DNA of 64,000 nucleotides from Mycobacterium branderi (GTDB lineage: Bacteria > Actinomycetota > Actinomycetes > Mycobacteriales > Mycobacteriaceae): the NCBI RefSeq assembly GCF_010728725.1, contig NZ_AP022606.1:1860001-1924000 (forward strand), written 5' to 3'. The stretch's first letter is position 1. Each line of letters opens with the position of its first letter. A program made the position numbers and the translations under genes. Below the pieces are notes generated by a model that saw only the letters and a program-made list of their open reading frames with translations, had not been told where the DNA came from and did no database searches. Shown here in pieces: positions 36,460 to 48,715 of this stretch.

Positions 36460-37761
36460 ATGACCGTTCTGTCCCGCGGCGCCCGGGTCCGGCGCGGCGG
36501 CCGCAGGCCGGGCTGGCTGCTGTTGACGGCGTTGCTGGTGCTCGCCATTGGGGCCAGTTCCGCGTTGGTTTTCACCAACCGGGTGGAGCTTCTCAAACTC
36601 GCGGTGATCCTGGCGCTGTGGGCGGCCGTCGTCGCCGCATTCGTGTCGGTGATCTATCGCCGGCAAAGCGACGTGGACCAGGCGCGGGTGCGCGACCTCA
36701 AGCTGGTCTACGACCTCCAACTGGACCGGGAGATCTCGGCCCGCCGCGAGTACGAGCTGACGGTGGAGTCCCAGCTGCGCCGCGAGCTGGCCTCCGAATT
36801 GCGAGCCCAGGCCGCCGACGAGGTGGCGGCGCTGCGGGCCGAGCTGTCGGCGCTGCGCACCAACCTCGAGATCCTCTTCGACACCGACCTGAACCACCGC
36901 CCGGCGCTGGAGACCGAGCGCACGACTGTGCGCGGCTACAGCGAGTGGGACCGGGAACCCGAAAGCCCGCGCGACCGCGTAAATCGGGTCGCATCGGTCC
37001 GGGCGGAACAGCCGCCCGCCGGCACTGACGACAGCGCGATCATCGACGTGCCGGAGGAGCCCCTGCTGCCGCCACCGAGCTACCAAGGCGCCGAGCCGTA
37101 CCGCGCCGCACCATGGCAGCAGCCCGAGCGCAATACCCGGCCAGCGCCAGATCAGCAGCCGTCGGCTGGACGCTGGACGTCACCGGAGCCTGCGCCGCCG
37201 AGCAGCGGCTGGGCACCGCAAGATCGCTACGAGCCGCAGCCGCAGCCACGCTCCCGTCGCTACTACGAGCCGCCGCCTCCGCCGCCTCCTGCCCCCGAGC
37301 CGCCGCCCATGCCGCCGCCACAGCCGCAGCCTGCTCCGCCGCCGTCGGCCACCGACTGGCAGCCCGTCAGCAATTGGGCGGCGCCGCCGGAGCGCAACAC
37401 CGCGACCGAGGACACCAGTGTCCGCGAGCCCACCCTGGCCACGCCGCCGCCCGCCGAGCGGCGAGGCCGGCACTCCAGCTCGTCCGAGCCCGGGCCGACG
37501 CCGCCCAAAGAAACGGAATCAGGTTGGCAGTACGGCGATTCGGGCCGGCGGGCACGCGCCCGCCACTCCGCGGAGGCCAGCCAGGAGCCGTCCCACGCGG
37601 CACCGGTCATGTCGTCGCCGCAGCCCGCGGCGCGCCACCGCAGCGCCGAGGCGGCGGATGCCGACGGCCCGCAAACCGGTGGCCAGTCGGTCGCTGAACT
37701 GCTGGCGCGGCTGCAGGCGACCCCGACCGGGGGCGGTCGGCGCCGGCGCCGCGAGGACTGA
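36460..37761 (+). CDS. Membrane protein with long Pro-rich tail (Rv3604c homologue)
   Basis: 433 residues from ATG 36460 (MTVLSRGARVRRGGRRPGW). Two membrane helices (about 20-40 and 48-68) are followed by a predicted coiled coil of about 70 residues (QARVRDLKLVYDLQLDREIS). A long low-complexity Pro/Arg/Glu-rich region makes up the rest, with a short conserved end (GQSVAELLARLQA). I know its M. tuberculosis counterpart only as a conserved membrane protein. Start 36460 is chosen because the upstream frame is Arg-rich and atypical. Confidence 0.82.
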   Translation: MTVLSRGARVRRGGRRPGWLLLTALLVLAIGASSALVFTNRVELLKLAVILALWAAVVAAFVSVIYRRQSDVDQARVRDLKLVYDLQLDREISARREYELTVESQLRRELASELRAQAADEVAALRAELSALRTNLEILFDTDLNHRPALETERTTVRGYSEWDREPESPRDRVNRVASVRAEQPPAGTDDSAIIDVPEEPLLPPPSYQGAEPYRAAPWQQPERNTRPAPDQQPSAGRWTSPEPAPPSSGWAPQDRYEPQPQPRSRRYYEPPPPPPPAPEPPPMPPPQPQPAPPPSATDWQPVSNWAAPPERNTATEDTSVREPTLATPPPAERRGRHSSSSEPGPTPPKETESGWQYGDSGRRARARHSAEASQEPSHAAPVMSSPQPAARHRSAEAADADGPQTGGQSVAELLARLQATPTGGGRRRRRED

Positions 37762-37877
37762 GCGTGGCGAACGCCACGTCGCGGTAGAGGTCATCCGCCA
37801 GGTAAAGTCTTCGTGACCGTCCGGTACCCGCCACGCGGGACTGGAACGAACTAAGGAACTTGCGAGGGTCGTCTGCG

Positions 37878-38765
37878 ATGGTGCAGTTCGACGGATTGCG
37901 CCCGGCCCGGCTCAAGGTGGGAATCATCTCCGCGGGCCGGGTAGGCACCGCGTTAGGGGTCGCGCTGGAGCGCGTCGACCATGTCGTGGTGGCATGCAGC
38001 GCCATCTCCCGGGCATCGCGGGAGCGGGCGCAGCGCCGGCTTCCCGACACCCCGATCTTCCCCGTCCCCGAAGTGGCCAGCAGTGCCGAACTGCTGCTGT
38101 TGGCGGTGCCCGACACCGAATTAGCCGGGCTGGTGTCCGGCTTGGCGGCCACCTGCGCGGTGCGGCCCGGCACGATCGTGGCCCACACGTCCGGCGCCAA
38201 CGGCGTCGGCGTGCTGGCCCCACTGGCCGACTGCACCCCGCTTGCGATTCACCCGGCGATGACGTTCACCGGGTCCGACGAGGACATCGCCCGGCTGTCC
38301 GACGCCTGCTTCGGGATCACCGCGGCCGACGAGATCGGCTATGCGATCGCGCAGTCGCTGGTCCTGGAGATCGGCGGCGAGCCGTTCCGGGTCCGCGAAG
38401 ACGCCCGCCCGCTGTATCACGCCGCGCTGGCCCACGCCGCCAACCACCTCGTCACGGTGCTCGGCGACGCACTGGACGCGTTGCGGGCGGCGCTGCCCGG
38501 GGAACTCGGGCTCGACGACCCCGACGGCATCGCCGAACGGGTCCTGGGGCCGCTGGCCCGAGCGGCGCTGGAAAACACCCTGCAGCGCGGTCAGGCCGCG
38601 CTCACCGGGCCGGTCGCGCGCGGTGACGCCGAGGCGCTCGTCGCGCACCTGGACGCGCTGGCCGCGGTCGACCCGCGGCTGGCTCAGGCGTACCGGGTGA
38701 ATGCCCTGCGCACGGCGGAGCGGGCGCACGCCCCCGCCGACGTCTTCGAGGTGCTGGCGCGATGA
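37878..38765 (+). CDS. Rossmann-fold DUF2520 protein (Rv3603c homologue)
   Basis: 295 residues. Residues 1-110 form an NAD(P)-binding fold ([18 protein letters not shown]), the rest an alpha-helical DUF2520 domain ([29 protein letters not shown]). The layout is that of ketopantoate-reductase-like or ProC-like enzymes, and the gene is immediately upstream of panC with an ATGA overlap. A role in pantothenate synthesis as a ketopantoate reductase is possible but not shown. Start ATG 37878 is preferred to a TTG at 37860. Confidence 0.85.
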   Translation: MVQFDGLRPARLKVGIISAGRVGTALGVALERVDHVVVACSAISRASRERAQRRLPDTPIFPVPEVASSAELLLLAVPDTELAGLVSGLAATCAVRPGTIVAHTSGANGVGVLAPLADCTPLAIHPAMTFTGSDEDIARLSDACFGITAADEIGYAIAQSLVLEIGGEPFRVREDARPLYHAALAHAANHLVTVLGDALDALRAALPGELGLDDPDGIAERVLGPLARAALENTLQRGQAALTGPVARGDAEALVAHLDALAAVDPRLAQAYRVNALRTAERAHAPADVFEVLAR

Positions 38766-39682
38766 GCATGAACACGACGGCGAAATTCAGCGCCGGGGAG
38801 CTCAACGTCTATGCCGCGCCCGCCGACGTGGCCGCCGTCAGCCGGGCGCTGCGCCACACAGGGCGGCGCGTGATGCTGGTGCCCACCATGGGCGCGCTGC
38901 ACGACGGCCACTTGGCTCTGGTCCGCGCCGCAAAACGAGTGCCCGGCGCGGTCGTCGTGGTGTCGATCTTCGTCAACCCCCTGCAGTTCGGCACCGGCGA
39001 AGACCTCGACGCCTACCCGCGGACCCTTGACGACGACCTGGCGCTGCTGCGCGGCGAAGGAGTCGAGGTGGCTTTCACGCCGACCGCCGCGGCGATGTAT
39101 CCCGACGGGCCGCGTACCGCAGTGCAGCCCGGCCCGCTGGGAACTGAGCTCGAAGGTGCCGCGCGCCCAACACATTTCGCGGGCATGCTGACCGTGGTCC
39201 TGAAACTGCTGCAGATCGTGCGTCCGGACCGGATCTTCTTCGGCGAGAAGGACTATCAGCAGCTCGTGCTGGTCCGGCAGATGGTCACCGACCTGAACAT
39301 CGACGTGCAAGTCGTCGGTGTGCCGATCGTGCGCGAAACCGACGGGCTGGCAATGTCTTCCCGCAACCGCTACCTCGACCCGGCGCAGCGGGAACTCGCA
39401 GGCACGCTGTCGGCGGCGCTGCTCGCCGGTATGCACGCCGCGCCTGCCGGTGCGCAGGCCGCTCTGGACGCGGCGCGTGCCGTGCTGTCGGCGGTACCCG
39501 CGATCGACGTCGACTACCTGCAATTGCGCGACCCGGCCCTTGGGCCGGCGCCCAGCCACGGCCCGGCAAGGCTGCTGGTCGCGGCGCGACTCGGCACCAC
39601 CAGGCTTCTCGACAACATCGCCATCAATGTCGGAACTACCGTCGCAGCCGACGGTCGACTCGAAACATGCTGGAGGAACTGA
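38762..39682 (+). CDS. panC: Pantothenate synthetase
   Basis: 306 residues. Condenses pantoate and beta-alanine using ATP. The nucleotidyl-transferase motifs are [15 protein letters not shown] (HxGH-type) and the later MSSRNRYL (KMSK-type). A QFG and [11 protein letters not shown] segment bind pantoate. ATG 38762 overlaps the previous stop (ATGA); an in-frame ATG at 38768 is an alternative. The stop shares a base with panD. Confidence 0.97.
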   Translation: MSMNTTAKFSAGELNVYAAPADVAAVSRALRHTGRRVMLVPTMGALHDGHLALVRAAKRVPGAVVVVSIFVNPLQFGTGEDLDAYPRTLDDDLALLRGEGVEVAFTPTAAAMYPDGPRTAVQPGPLGTELEGAARPTHFAGMLTVVLKLLQIVRPDRIFFGEKDYQQLVLVRQMVTDLNIDVQVVGVPIVRETDGLAMSSRNRYLDPAQRELAGTLSAALLAGMHAAPAGAQAALDAARAVLSAVPAIDVDYLQLRDPALGPAPSHGPARLLVAARLGTTRLLDNIAINVGTTVAADGRLETCWRN

Positions 39683-40089
39683 TGTTACGGACAATGCTCA
39701 AGTCGAAGATCCACCGGGCGACCGTCACACAAGCCGACTTGCACTACGTCGGATCGGTGACCATCGACGCCGACTTGATGGACGCCGCCGACCTCCTCGA
39801 GGGCGAGCAGGTGACCATCGTCGACATCGACAACGGCGCCCGGCTGGTCACCTACGCCATCACCGGGGAGCGCGGCAGTGGTGTCATCGGAATCAACGGC
39901 GCCGCAGCACATCTCGTGCACCCCGGTGACCTGGTGATCCTGATCGCCTATGCGACCATGGACGACGCCGAAGCCCGCAGCTACCAGCCGCGGATCGTGT
40001 TCGTCGACGGCGCCAACCGCCCGGTAGACCTGGGCCACGACCCGGCGTTCGTGCCCGACGACGCATCCGACCTGCTCTCACCGCGGTAG
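39682..40089 (+). CDS. panD: Aspartate 1-decarboxylase
   Basis: 135 residues. Makes beta-alanine for pantothenate. It begins [15 protein letters not shown] and carries the self-cleavage site HYVGSVTID (Gly-Ser, residues 24-25), which generates the pyruvoyl group. In M. tuberculosis PanD is the target of pyrazinoic acid. ATG 39682 shares one base with the panC stop. ATGTTACGG is the likely start, although an ATG at 39667 is in frame. Confidence 0.96.
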   Translation: MLRTMLKSKIHRATVTQADLHYVGSVTIDADLMDAADLLEGEQVTIVDIDNGARLVTYAITGERGSGVIGINGAAAHLVHPGDLVILIAYATMDDAEARSYQPRIVFVDGANRPVDLGHDPAFVPDDASDLLSPR

Positions 40090-40091
40090 TC

Positions 40092-40907
40092 GTGCTACTC
40101 GCGATCGACGTCCGCAACACGCACACCGTCGTCGGGCTGCTCTCGGGAGCAGGAGAGCACGCGAAGGTGGTGCAGCAGTGGCGGATCCGCACGGAAGCCG
40201 AAGTGACGGCCGACGAACTGGCGCTGACCATCGACGGACTGATCGGCGACGATTCCGAACGGCTCACCGGCGCCGCCGCGCTGTCCACCGTTCCGTCGGT
40301 GCTGCATGAGGTCAGGGTCATGCTCGACCAGTACTGGCCGTCGGTGCCCAACGTCCTGATCGAACCCGGAGTGCGGACGGGCATCCCGCTGCTGGTCGAC
40401 AACCCCAAAGAAGTGGGTGCCGACCGGATTGTCAACTGCCTGGCGGCTTTTCAGAAATACAAATCGGCGGCGATCGTGATCGATTTCGGTTCGTCGATTT
40501 GTGTGGACGTGGTCTCGGCCAAGGGTGAATTCCTGGGCGGGGCCATCGCGCCCGGCGTGCAGGTGTCGTCTGACGCCGCGGCGGCGCGGTCGGCGGCGTT
40601 ACGGCGGGTCGAGCTGTCCCGCCCCCGCTCGGTGGTCGGCAAGAACACCGTCGAGTGCATGCAGGCCGGCGCGGTGTTCGGCTTTGCCGGGCTTGTCGAC
40701 GGGTTGGTCGGCCGGGTTCGCGACGACGTGGACGGCTTCGCCGGCGACGACGTCGCGGTGGTGGCCACCGGGCACACCGCGCCGCTGCTGTTGCCCGAAC
40801 TGCACTGCGTCGACCACTACGACCAGCACCTCACGCTTCACGGGCTGCGGTTGGTGTTCGAGCGCAACCGCGACAGCCAGCGCGGACGGCTCAAGACGGC
40901 CCGCTAA
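40092..40907 (+). CDS. coaX: Type III pantothenate kinase
   Basis: 271 residues. First step of coenzyme A synthesis. Motifs are [15 protein letters not shown], the [12 protein letters not shown] segment and [14 protein letters not shown] with GGAIAPGVQ. The GTG start at 40092 follows panD by two bases, so panC-panD-coaX are one translational run. The DVRNT motif differs from the common DxGNT at the Gly (Arg here), as in the mycobacterial CoaX. Confidence 0.94.
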   Translation: MLLAIDVRNTHTVVGLLSGAGEHAKVVQQWRIRTEAEVTADELALTIDGLIGDDSERLTGAAALSTVPSVLHEVRVMLDQYWPSVPNVLIEPGVRTGIPLLVDNPKEVGADRIVNCLAAFQKYKSAAIVIDFGSSICVDVVSAKGEFLGGAIAPGVQVSSDAAAARSAALRRVELSRPRSVVGKNTVECMQAGAVFGFAGLVDGLVGRVRDDVDGFAGDDVAVVATGHTAPLLLPELHCVDHYDQHLTLHGLRLVFERNRDSQRGRLKTAR

Positions 40908-40917
40908 CGGGCTGTTT

Positions 40918-40935
40918 TAAGCTGGCACGTCGTGA
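40918..40935 (+). promoter_or_regulatory. 18-base start-region sequence shared with cysS (lysS copy)
   Basis: TAAGCTGGCACGTCGTGA covers a TANNNT -10 (TAAGCT), eight bases and the GTG start of lysS. The identical 18 bases precede and include the start of cysS at 62448-62465. It fits a leaderless promoter in both genes. Confidence 0.6.
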
Positions 40936-42431
40936 ACTCCGCCGATCCGGATATTCCCGAGCAGTATCGAATCCGCCGCGACAAGCGTGCTCGGCTGCTG
41001 GCGGAGGGCCACGACCCGTACCCCGTCGTCGTCGAACGCACCCACACGCTGGCCCAGATTCGGGCCGCCTACCCCGACCTGCCGGCAGATGCCACCACCG
41101 GCGAAGTCGTCGGCGTAGCCGGGCGGGTGATATTCATCCGCAATTCCGGCAAATTGTGCTTCGCGACGCTGCAAGAGGGCGACGGTACCCAGCTGCAGGT
41201 GATGATCAGCCTTGCGGGTGTTGGCGCCGAAGCGCTGGACGCGTGGAAGGCCGACGTCGACATCGGCGACATCGTCTTTGTGCACGGCGAGGTGATCAGC
41301 TCACGGCGCGGCGAGCTATCGGTGCTGGGTGATTCCTGGCACATGGCGTCCAAGGCGCTGCGGCCGCTGCCGGTCGCGCACAAAGAAATGAACGAAGAAT
41401 CGCGGGTGCGCCAGCGCTACGTCGACCTCATCGTTCGCCCGCAGGCCCGCACCGTCGCACGTCAGCGAATTGCCGTTGTGCGTGCGATACGCAACGCGCT
41501 CGAGCAGCGTGGCTTTCTCGAGGTCGAGACGCCGATGTTGCAGACATTGGCCGGCGGTGCGGCGGCCCGGCCGTTCGTCACGCACTCCAATGCACTGGAC
41601 ATCGATCTCTACCTGCGGATCGCGCCGGAACTGTTCCTCAAGCGCTGTGTCGTCGGCGGGTTTGACAAGGTGTTCGAACTTAATCGCGTGTTCCGAAACG
41701 AAGGAGCCGATTCCACCCATTCGCCGGAATTCTCCATGCTGGAGACCTACCAGGCGTATGGAACGTATGACGATTCGGCAGTTGTGACCCGCGAGCTTAT
41801 TCAACAGGTGGCCGACGAGGCGATCGGTACACGACAACTTCCGTTGCCAGATGGCAGTATCTATGACATCGACGGAGAATGGGCCTCGATACAAATGTAT
41901 CCGTCGCTATCCGAAGCGCTCGGTGAAGAGATCACACCGCAGACCGCTGTCGAGCACTTGCTGCGCATCGCCGAACGACTCGGTGTCGAGATACCGGCCG
42001 ACCGCGGTTATGGGCACGGCAAGCTCGTCGAGGAACTCTGGGAACACACCGTCGGCGCCAGGCTTACCGCACCCACCTTTGTCCGCGATTTCCCGGTGGA
42101 GACAACGCCTTTGACCCGGCAGCACCGCAGCGTCCCCGGTGTCACCGAGAAATGGGATTTGTACCTGCGCGGTGTCGAACTGGCCACCGGATACTCCGAA
42201 TTGATCGACCCGGTGGTGCAGCGCGAGCGATTCGCAGCTCAGGCGCGCGCGGCCGCCGCGGGCGATGACGAGGCGATGGTGCTCGACGAGGATTTTTTGG
42301 CCGCGCTCGAGTACGCGATGCCACCGTGCACCGGAACCGGAATGGGTATCGATCGGTTGTTGATGGCTTTGACTGGCCTGTCAATTAGAGAGACAGTTTT
42401 GTTCCCGATTGTTCGTCCGCACACCAACTGA
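40932..42431 (+). CDS. lysS: Lysyl-tRNA synthetase, class II
   Basis: 499 residues. An N-terminal OB-fold tRNA anticodon domain (about 55-155) precedes the class II catalytic core: motif 1 around [12 protein letters not shown], motif 2 [18 protein letters not shown] and motif 3 [15 protein letters not shown]. It charges tRNA-Lys. The GTG start at 40932 has no ribosome site and fits leaderless translation. It sits 24 bases after coaX. Confidence 0.97.
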   Translation: MNSADPDIPEQYRIRRDKRARLLAEGHDPYPVVVERTHTLAQIRAAYPDLPADATTGEVVGVAGRVIFIRNSGKLCFATLQEGDGTQLQVMISLAGVGAEALDAWKADVDIGDIVFVHGEVISSRRGELSVLGDSWHMASKALRPLPVAHKEMNEESRVRQRYVDLIVRPQARTVARQRIAVVRAIRNALEQRGFLEVETPMLQTLAGGAAARPFVTHSNALDIDLYLRIAPELFLKRCVVGGFDKVFELNRVFRNEGADSTHSPEFSMLETYQAYGTYDDSAVVTRELIQQVADEAIGTRQLPLPDGSIYDIDGEWASIQMYPSLSEALGEEITPQTAVEHLLRIAERLGVEIPADRGYGHGKLVEELWEHTVGARLTAPTFVRDFPVETTPLTRQHRSVPGVTEKWDLYLRGVELATGYSELIDPVVQRERFAAQARAAAAGDDEAMVLDEDFLAALEYAMPPCTGTGMGIDRLLMALTGLSIRETVLFPIVRPHTN

Positions 42432-42549
42432 ACTACTTCGCGGTCGTGATCGTGGTATTGAATACCATGCACAGTTATGGCAGATTAGTGCCACGGGGCG
42501 GACAATGTGACGTGCACAGTAAGTGCACAGGAAGAAGTCGAGGGAGCTA

Positions 42550-42885
42550 ATGGCGAAGAAAGTGACCGTCACTTTGGTCGATGATTTCGACGGTGAGGGC
42601 GCCGCCGACGAAACCGTCGAATTCGGGCTCGACGGAGTGACCTATGAGATTGATCTTTCAAGCAAGAATGCCAACAAACTGCGTAGTGACCTGAAGAAGT
42701 GGGTCGATGCCGGTCGTCGGGTAGGCGGCCGCCGCCGCGGACGTTCCTCCGGTCGCGGCCGCGGGGCCATCGACCGCGAACAGAGTGCTGCGATCCGCGA
42801 ATGGGCTCGCCGCAACGGGCACAACGTCTCGACCCGTGGCCGCATCCCGGCCGACGTGATCGACGCATTCCACGCTGCCACCTGA
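42550..42885 (+). CDS. lsr2: Nucleoid-associated protein Lsr2
   Basis: 111 residues. The N-terminal oligomerisation part reads [20 protein letters not shown]. The C-terminal domain binds AT-rich DNA through RGRIPAD (the RGR hook). An Arg-rich linker follows residue 60. Lsr2 acts as the H-NS-like silencer of mycobacteria. ATG 42550 has a GGGAG ribosome site. The 118 bases before it hold the lsr2 promoter region. Confidence 0.97.
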   Translation: MAKKVTVTLVDDFDGEGAADETVEFGLDGVTYEIDLSSKNANKLRSDLKKWVDAGRRVGGRRRGRSSGRGRGAIDREQSAAIREWARRNGHNVSTRGRIPADVIDAFHAAT

Positions 42886-42892
42886 GCTGCGT

Positions 42893-42966
42893 GGCGACGA
42901 TGCAGAGCGCAGTCGCGATGAGGTGGGGGCACCCCCAGCCGCGCAGCGGCGAGGGGGAAAGCCGCG
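42893..42966 (+). repeat. MIRU-related repeat after lsr2
   Basis: GGCGACGATGCAGAGCGCAG, then TCGCGATGAGGTGGGGGCAC and CCCCAGCCGCGCAGCGGCGAGGGGG. The first part equals the folB/folK repeat; the GTGGGGGCACCCCC and CCGCGCAGCGG parts form two short hairpins. It lies eight bases after the lsr2 stop and could also act as a transcript end structure. Confidence 0.6.
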
Positions 42967-43186
42967 CGATCTGACCTAGGAATTCTTTCGCTGGTGGCGA
43001 ACTGATCACCCGATAGCGCGGGAAACGTTTCAGCGATTTACCGCGTTGCCATTGGTGTCGCTTTGGCGCGGCCGACCGTGAGGTAGGAAGCCCGGCGCGC
43101 CGCCCATTACAGTGGATGGCAGGTACGCAGGGATCGACCTAAAGCCCGCCGCAGTACCGATGGTGAGGGAGAGCAGGTAACCGCCA
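42967..43186. other. clpC1 upstream region
   Basis: About 220 non-coding bases between the repeat and clpC1. No gene is visible. It holds the clpC1 promoter, which in mycobacteria is usually under stress control. The GAGGGAGAGCAGG stretch 12-25 bases before the ATG is purine-rich but is not a clear ribosome site. Confidence 0.5.
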
Positions 43187-45742
<2,556 letters not shown>

Positions 45743-45812
45743 ACCGCTGCGCGGGTGGCCACTTATCGCACGCTTTTCGCCAAATCGCGTGCCTTAGGTG
45801 GCCACTCGCGGT

Positions 45813-46889
45813 TTATTCCGGCGGTGCCGGCTGCCAGCGTGTTTCGACTCCTGCCAGCTTCCAATAGGCGATCGCACCGATCCAGGTGACGGCGAACAGC
45901 CCGACGATCGCCAGGCCGGCGTTGTTGAGGTCGATGCCGCTGATCCAACTCGTAACGGGATCAACCCAATTGAGGTCGTCGTGCAGTATCGACACCAGTT
46001 CGATCGAGCCGATCAGCAGCGCCACCGCGATCGACAAGCCGGTCACCGTCAGGTTGTAGTAGATCTTGCGGACCGGCGCCGTGAACGCCCAGTCGTAGGC
46101 GGCCGTCATCAGCAGCCCGTCGAGGGTGTCCATCAGGCTCATGCCGGCCGCGAACAGCAGTGGCAACACCAGGACGGCGTACCAGGGCAGGCCGGCGGCG
46201 GCGCCCGTGCCGGCCAGGGCCAACAGCGCGACCTCGGTGGCGGTGTCGAAACCGAGCCCGAATAACAGCCCGACGGGATAAATCTGCACCGGGTGTTTGA
46301 CGCGATTCATGACGGGGCGCAGCAGCCGGGCCAAAAAACCGCGGTCGTTCAAGGTGGCTTCGAGTTCTTCGTCGGAATAGTCGCCGCGGCGCAGCTTGGT
46401 GAAGGCGCGCGATATCCCGATCAACGCAATGATGTTCATCGCCGCGATGAGGTAGAGGAACAACCCGGAGGCCAAGGTGCCGGCGAAGCCGAGCGCATGC
46501 CTGGTTGGCGACTCGTCGTCGACCAGAGCACCGAGCGCCTGGGCGCCGACGATGACCAGCACCGCCATCACCAGCACGATCGTGGAATGGCCCATGGCGA
46601 ACCAGAACCCGACGGATTTCGGCTTGTGGCCGTCGGTCATCAGCTTGCGCGTGGTGTTGTCGATCGCGGCGATATGGTCGGCGTCGAATGCATGCCGCAG
46701 CCCGAACAAATAGGCGGTGAGCCCCAAACCGGCACCGAAGATCTGGCTTCCGGCGTGATAGTGGCGCGGCGCGATGATCATGAACAACGTCACGAAGCCG
46801 ACGAGATGCATGAGCGCGATCGCGCCCAGCAGCACACTGATCTCGATTCGGTCGCGGCGAGTCCAGCCCGTTGAAGCTAACCGAAACAT
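45813..46889 (-). CDS. nicT: Nickel/cobalt transporter, NicT family
   Basis: 358 residues with about eight membrane helices. The signature LRHAFDADHIAAIDNTTRK of NiCoT permeases is in helix 2, and GFDTATEVALLA and LPLLFAAGMSLMDTLDG are also conserved. It imports nickel or cobalt. A cobalamin riboswitch directly upstream (46927-47017) argues that cobalt for B12 is the substrate here. In H37Rv the gene is elsewhere; this position between clpC1 and lpqF is specific to this genome. Ribosome site GGAAGG. Confidence 0.93.
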   Translation of the reverse strand: MFRLASTGWTRRDRIEISVLLGAIALMHLVGFVTLFMIIAPRHYHAGSQIFGAGLGLTAYLFGLRHAFDADHIAAIDNTTRKLMTDGHKPKSVGFWFAMGHSTIVLVMAVLVIVGAQALGALVDDESPTRHALGFAGTLASGLFLYLIAAMNIIALIGISRAFTKLRRGDYSDEELEATLNDRGFLARLLRPVMNRVKHPVQIYPVGLLFGLGFDTATEVALLALAGTGAAAGLPWYAVLVLPLLFAAGMSLMDTLDGLLMTAAYDWAFTAPVRKIYYNLTVTGLSIAVALLIGSIELVSILHDDLNWVDPVTSWISGIDLNNAGLAIVGLFAVTWIGAIAYWKLAGVETRWQPAPPE

Positions 46890-46926
46890 CAGACCGCCTT
46901 CCGAGGATTACGCGTCCTCATCCGCG

Positions 46927-47017
46927 ATGTGACGCGAAGGTCTGGCTTCCAGCGTCAAGCGCTGGTCACAGTGGCGCGACCGCACCGGAATATGCACCGG
47001 TTTCCTCGCCGTCACAT
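46927..47017 (-). ncRNA. Cobalamin riboswitch controlling nicT
   Basis: On the minus strand the leader reads GAGGAAACCGGTG, then ATTCCGGTGCGGTCGCGCCA and CTGTGACCAGCG, then GGAAGCCAGACC, the conserved B12-riboswitch core. Its ends pair perfectly (ATGTGACG with CGTCACAT; plus 47010-47017 and 46927-46934) as stem P1. Downstream, GAGGA...TCCTC could form the switch hairpin beside the ribosome site. High B12 would lower transporter synthesis. Confidence 0.92.
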
Positions 47018-47032
47018 GACTACCGCGAAAGA

Positions 47033-48412
47033 CTAGCGTGATGTCGGCAGCAGCGCGAAGACCTGCTTGGCAATCTGCAGCATCCAGCCGGTCACCCGCG
47101 GCCCGTGGTCGCGGCCCCAGTTCAGCTGGAAGCTGACCACCCACGGCTGACCCGTGTGGTCCACGGCGTACCAACTGAACGTCAAGTCACCCGGCAGGCC
47201 ACCGGCTTTGGCCCCGATGTAGGGCCACACCCGCCGGTCCAGGTCGACACCGGGCACCGCGGACATGATCTGCTTGACGGGCGCTGCCTTGCCGACCGCG
47301 CCGGCCTGCAGCGCCGCATGCACACGGCAGATGTCCTCGGCGCTGCCATACCATTCCGCGCCGAAACCCGACGCCGGGGTGTGCGCGCGCGTCGGATCAG
47401 GTTGGTAGACCCGGGAATTGGCCTGTTGCAGCAACTGGGCGCGAGCCTGCGGGTTGGCGGCCTGCTTCCACTGCTCACGCACATCGGGCTTTCCCCAGGC
47501 GACTGAGAACAACTCGTACATCGTCGGGAACGGAGTCATGCTGGCCGGATCGTGATGCCCCGCCGCGACCAATGCGTTCTCGACAGCGTGTGGTCCAACT
47601 TTTCCGATCAGCAGGTCCGTGGCCATGTTGTCACTGGTGGCGATCATCTTCTCGGCAGCGGTGCGTACCGAAACATGCGCTCCCACCGGCAATTCCAATC
47701 CGGAACCGACCGCCTTGCCCTTGTCGGTGACGGTCAACTGGTCGTCCCAGGAAACCGTTCCGTCCTTGACCGCCTGGGCCACGGCGTAGAGCACGTACAA
47801 CTTGAAAATCGAAGCCAGCGGCAGAGATTGGGCGGTATTGGTGCCCGCCACCCGATCGCAGTTGCCGTCGTCGACCTTGGCGACTTGCCACGAATAGCGG
47901 GCGCCGGTCCTCCTCAACGTGGCGTCTACATCACGCCAGGAGGAGATGACGGGTGCCTGCGTGGTGACGTCGAACCCGTCGACCAAAGTGGCGTCGTCGG
48001 TGTGAATCCGGACGGACTGCCGCGCGCCGTAGGACGTGATGAGTTGCAAGGTGGCCGCGCCGGCGCTGATCGCGACATCGCCCACGGTGAAGGGACGGTC
48101 CCACCAGAGTTCTTCCATCGAGTGCTCGACCGACTCGACCATGTCCGGGGCGGCCAGGGTGCGCACTCCGACCGGGCCGATCGGCCAGTCCGAGTTGAGC
48201 ATGTCGACGGTCTGCTTGGCTCGCATGCCGGGCGGCGTCCGGGTGTCTATCCGAACACCGGCGTCGGCGGCGTTTGCGGACGGTGTGGGTGGTGGGCTGC
48301 AACCCGGCGCCAGGGCGGTGACCAGCGTAGCGACGGCGCCCAGTGCCGCCGCGCGGTGCCGTCCCCGGCGTGGGCTAAGCCTTGGAGCCAGAGCCGGCAA
48401 CGTCCAGCACAA
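47033..48412 (-). CDS. lpqF: Lipoprotein LpqF, beta-lactamase-like
   Basis: 459 residues. Lipobox ALAPGC (Cys about 38). Residues 170-459 have a class A beta-lactamase-like fold: SIFKLY (SxxK, Ser about 197), SDNMAT (SDN) and GAKAGGL (KxG). The N-terminal 130 residues form an extra domain. It matches Rv3593, predicted to be a cell-surface serine hydrolase. The start overlaps mhuD by 38 bases; a later start is possible. Confidence 0.92.
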   Translation of the reverse strand: MCWTLPALAPRLSPRRGRHRAAALGAVATLVTALAPGCSPPPTPSANAADAGVRIDTRTPPGMRAKQTVDMLNSDWPIGPVGVRTLAAPDMVESVEHSMEELWWDRPFTVGDVAISAGAATLQLITSYGARQSVRIHTDDATLVDGFDVTTQAPVISSWRDVDATLRRTGARYSWQVAKVDDGNCDRVAGTNTAQSLPLASIFKLYVLYAVAQAVKDGTVSWDDQLTVTDKGKAVGSGLELPVGAHVSVRTAAEKMIATSDNMATDLLIGKVGPHAVENALVAAGHHDPASMTPFPTMYELFSVAWGKPDVREQWKQAANPQARAQLLQQANSRVYQPDPTRAHTPASGFGAEWYGSAEDICRVHAALQAGAVGKAAPVKQIMSAVPGVDLDRRVWPYIGAKAGGLPGDLTFSWYAVDHTGQPWVVSFQLNWGRDHGPRVTGWMLQIAKQVFALLPTSR

Positions 48413-48692
48413 CCTCGAATTCCAGCAGCGACGCCCCAGTCGCCACCGGGTTGGCCCGGTGGCCGGCGTGAGCCTCGATCGCGGGCCCAGTGGCCCAGGC
48501 CTGGAAGGCTTCTTCGGATTCCCACTGGGTGACCACGAAGTAGCGGTCTTCGCCCTTGACCGGGCGAAGTAGCTGGAAGCCGAGGAATCCGGGCGAGTTC
48601 TCGACGGCGTGCGCGCGGTGTGCGAACCGCTTCTCCAGCTCGGGTCCCGCGTCGGCAGGCACCTCGATTGCGTTGATCTTCACCACTGGCAT
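48375..48692 (-). CDS. mhuD: Heme-degrading monooxygenase MhuD
   Basis: 105 residues, nearly the full M. tuberculosis Rv3592 sequence pattern (VVKINAIEVP, NSPGFLGFQLLRPVKGEDRY). Asn7, Trp66 and His75 are conserved for heme binding. It opens heme to mycobilin and frees iron. The ATG is six bases after TAGCCT (leaderless). Divergent from the hydrolase gene with 14-23 bases between. Confidence 0.97.
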   Translation of the reverse strand: MPVVKINAIEVPADAGPELEKRFAHRAHAVENSPGFLGFQLLRPVKGEDRYFVVTQWESEEAFQAWATGPAIEAHAGHRANPVATGASLLEFEVVLDVAGSGSKA

Positions 48693-48698
48693 GCCGTC

Positions 48699-48708
48699 AG
48701 GCTACCGT
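48699..48708. promoter_or_regulatory. Overlapping divergent leaderless promoters of mhuD and Rv3591c-like gene
   Basis: TAGCCT on the minus strand (48699-48704) lies six bases before the mhuD ATG. TACCGT on the plus strand (48703-48708) lies seven bases before the ATG at 48716. The two -10 elements share two bases, so both promoters cannot be melted at once. Confidence 0.6.
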
Positions 48709-48715
48709 GCCCGAC

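Noticed and set aside
42924..42935. GGGGGCACCCCC hairpin after lsr2 as a terminator
   Set aside because: It belongs to a common mycobacterial repeat and has no T run; kept only as part of that repeat.
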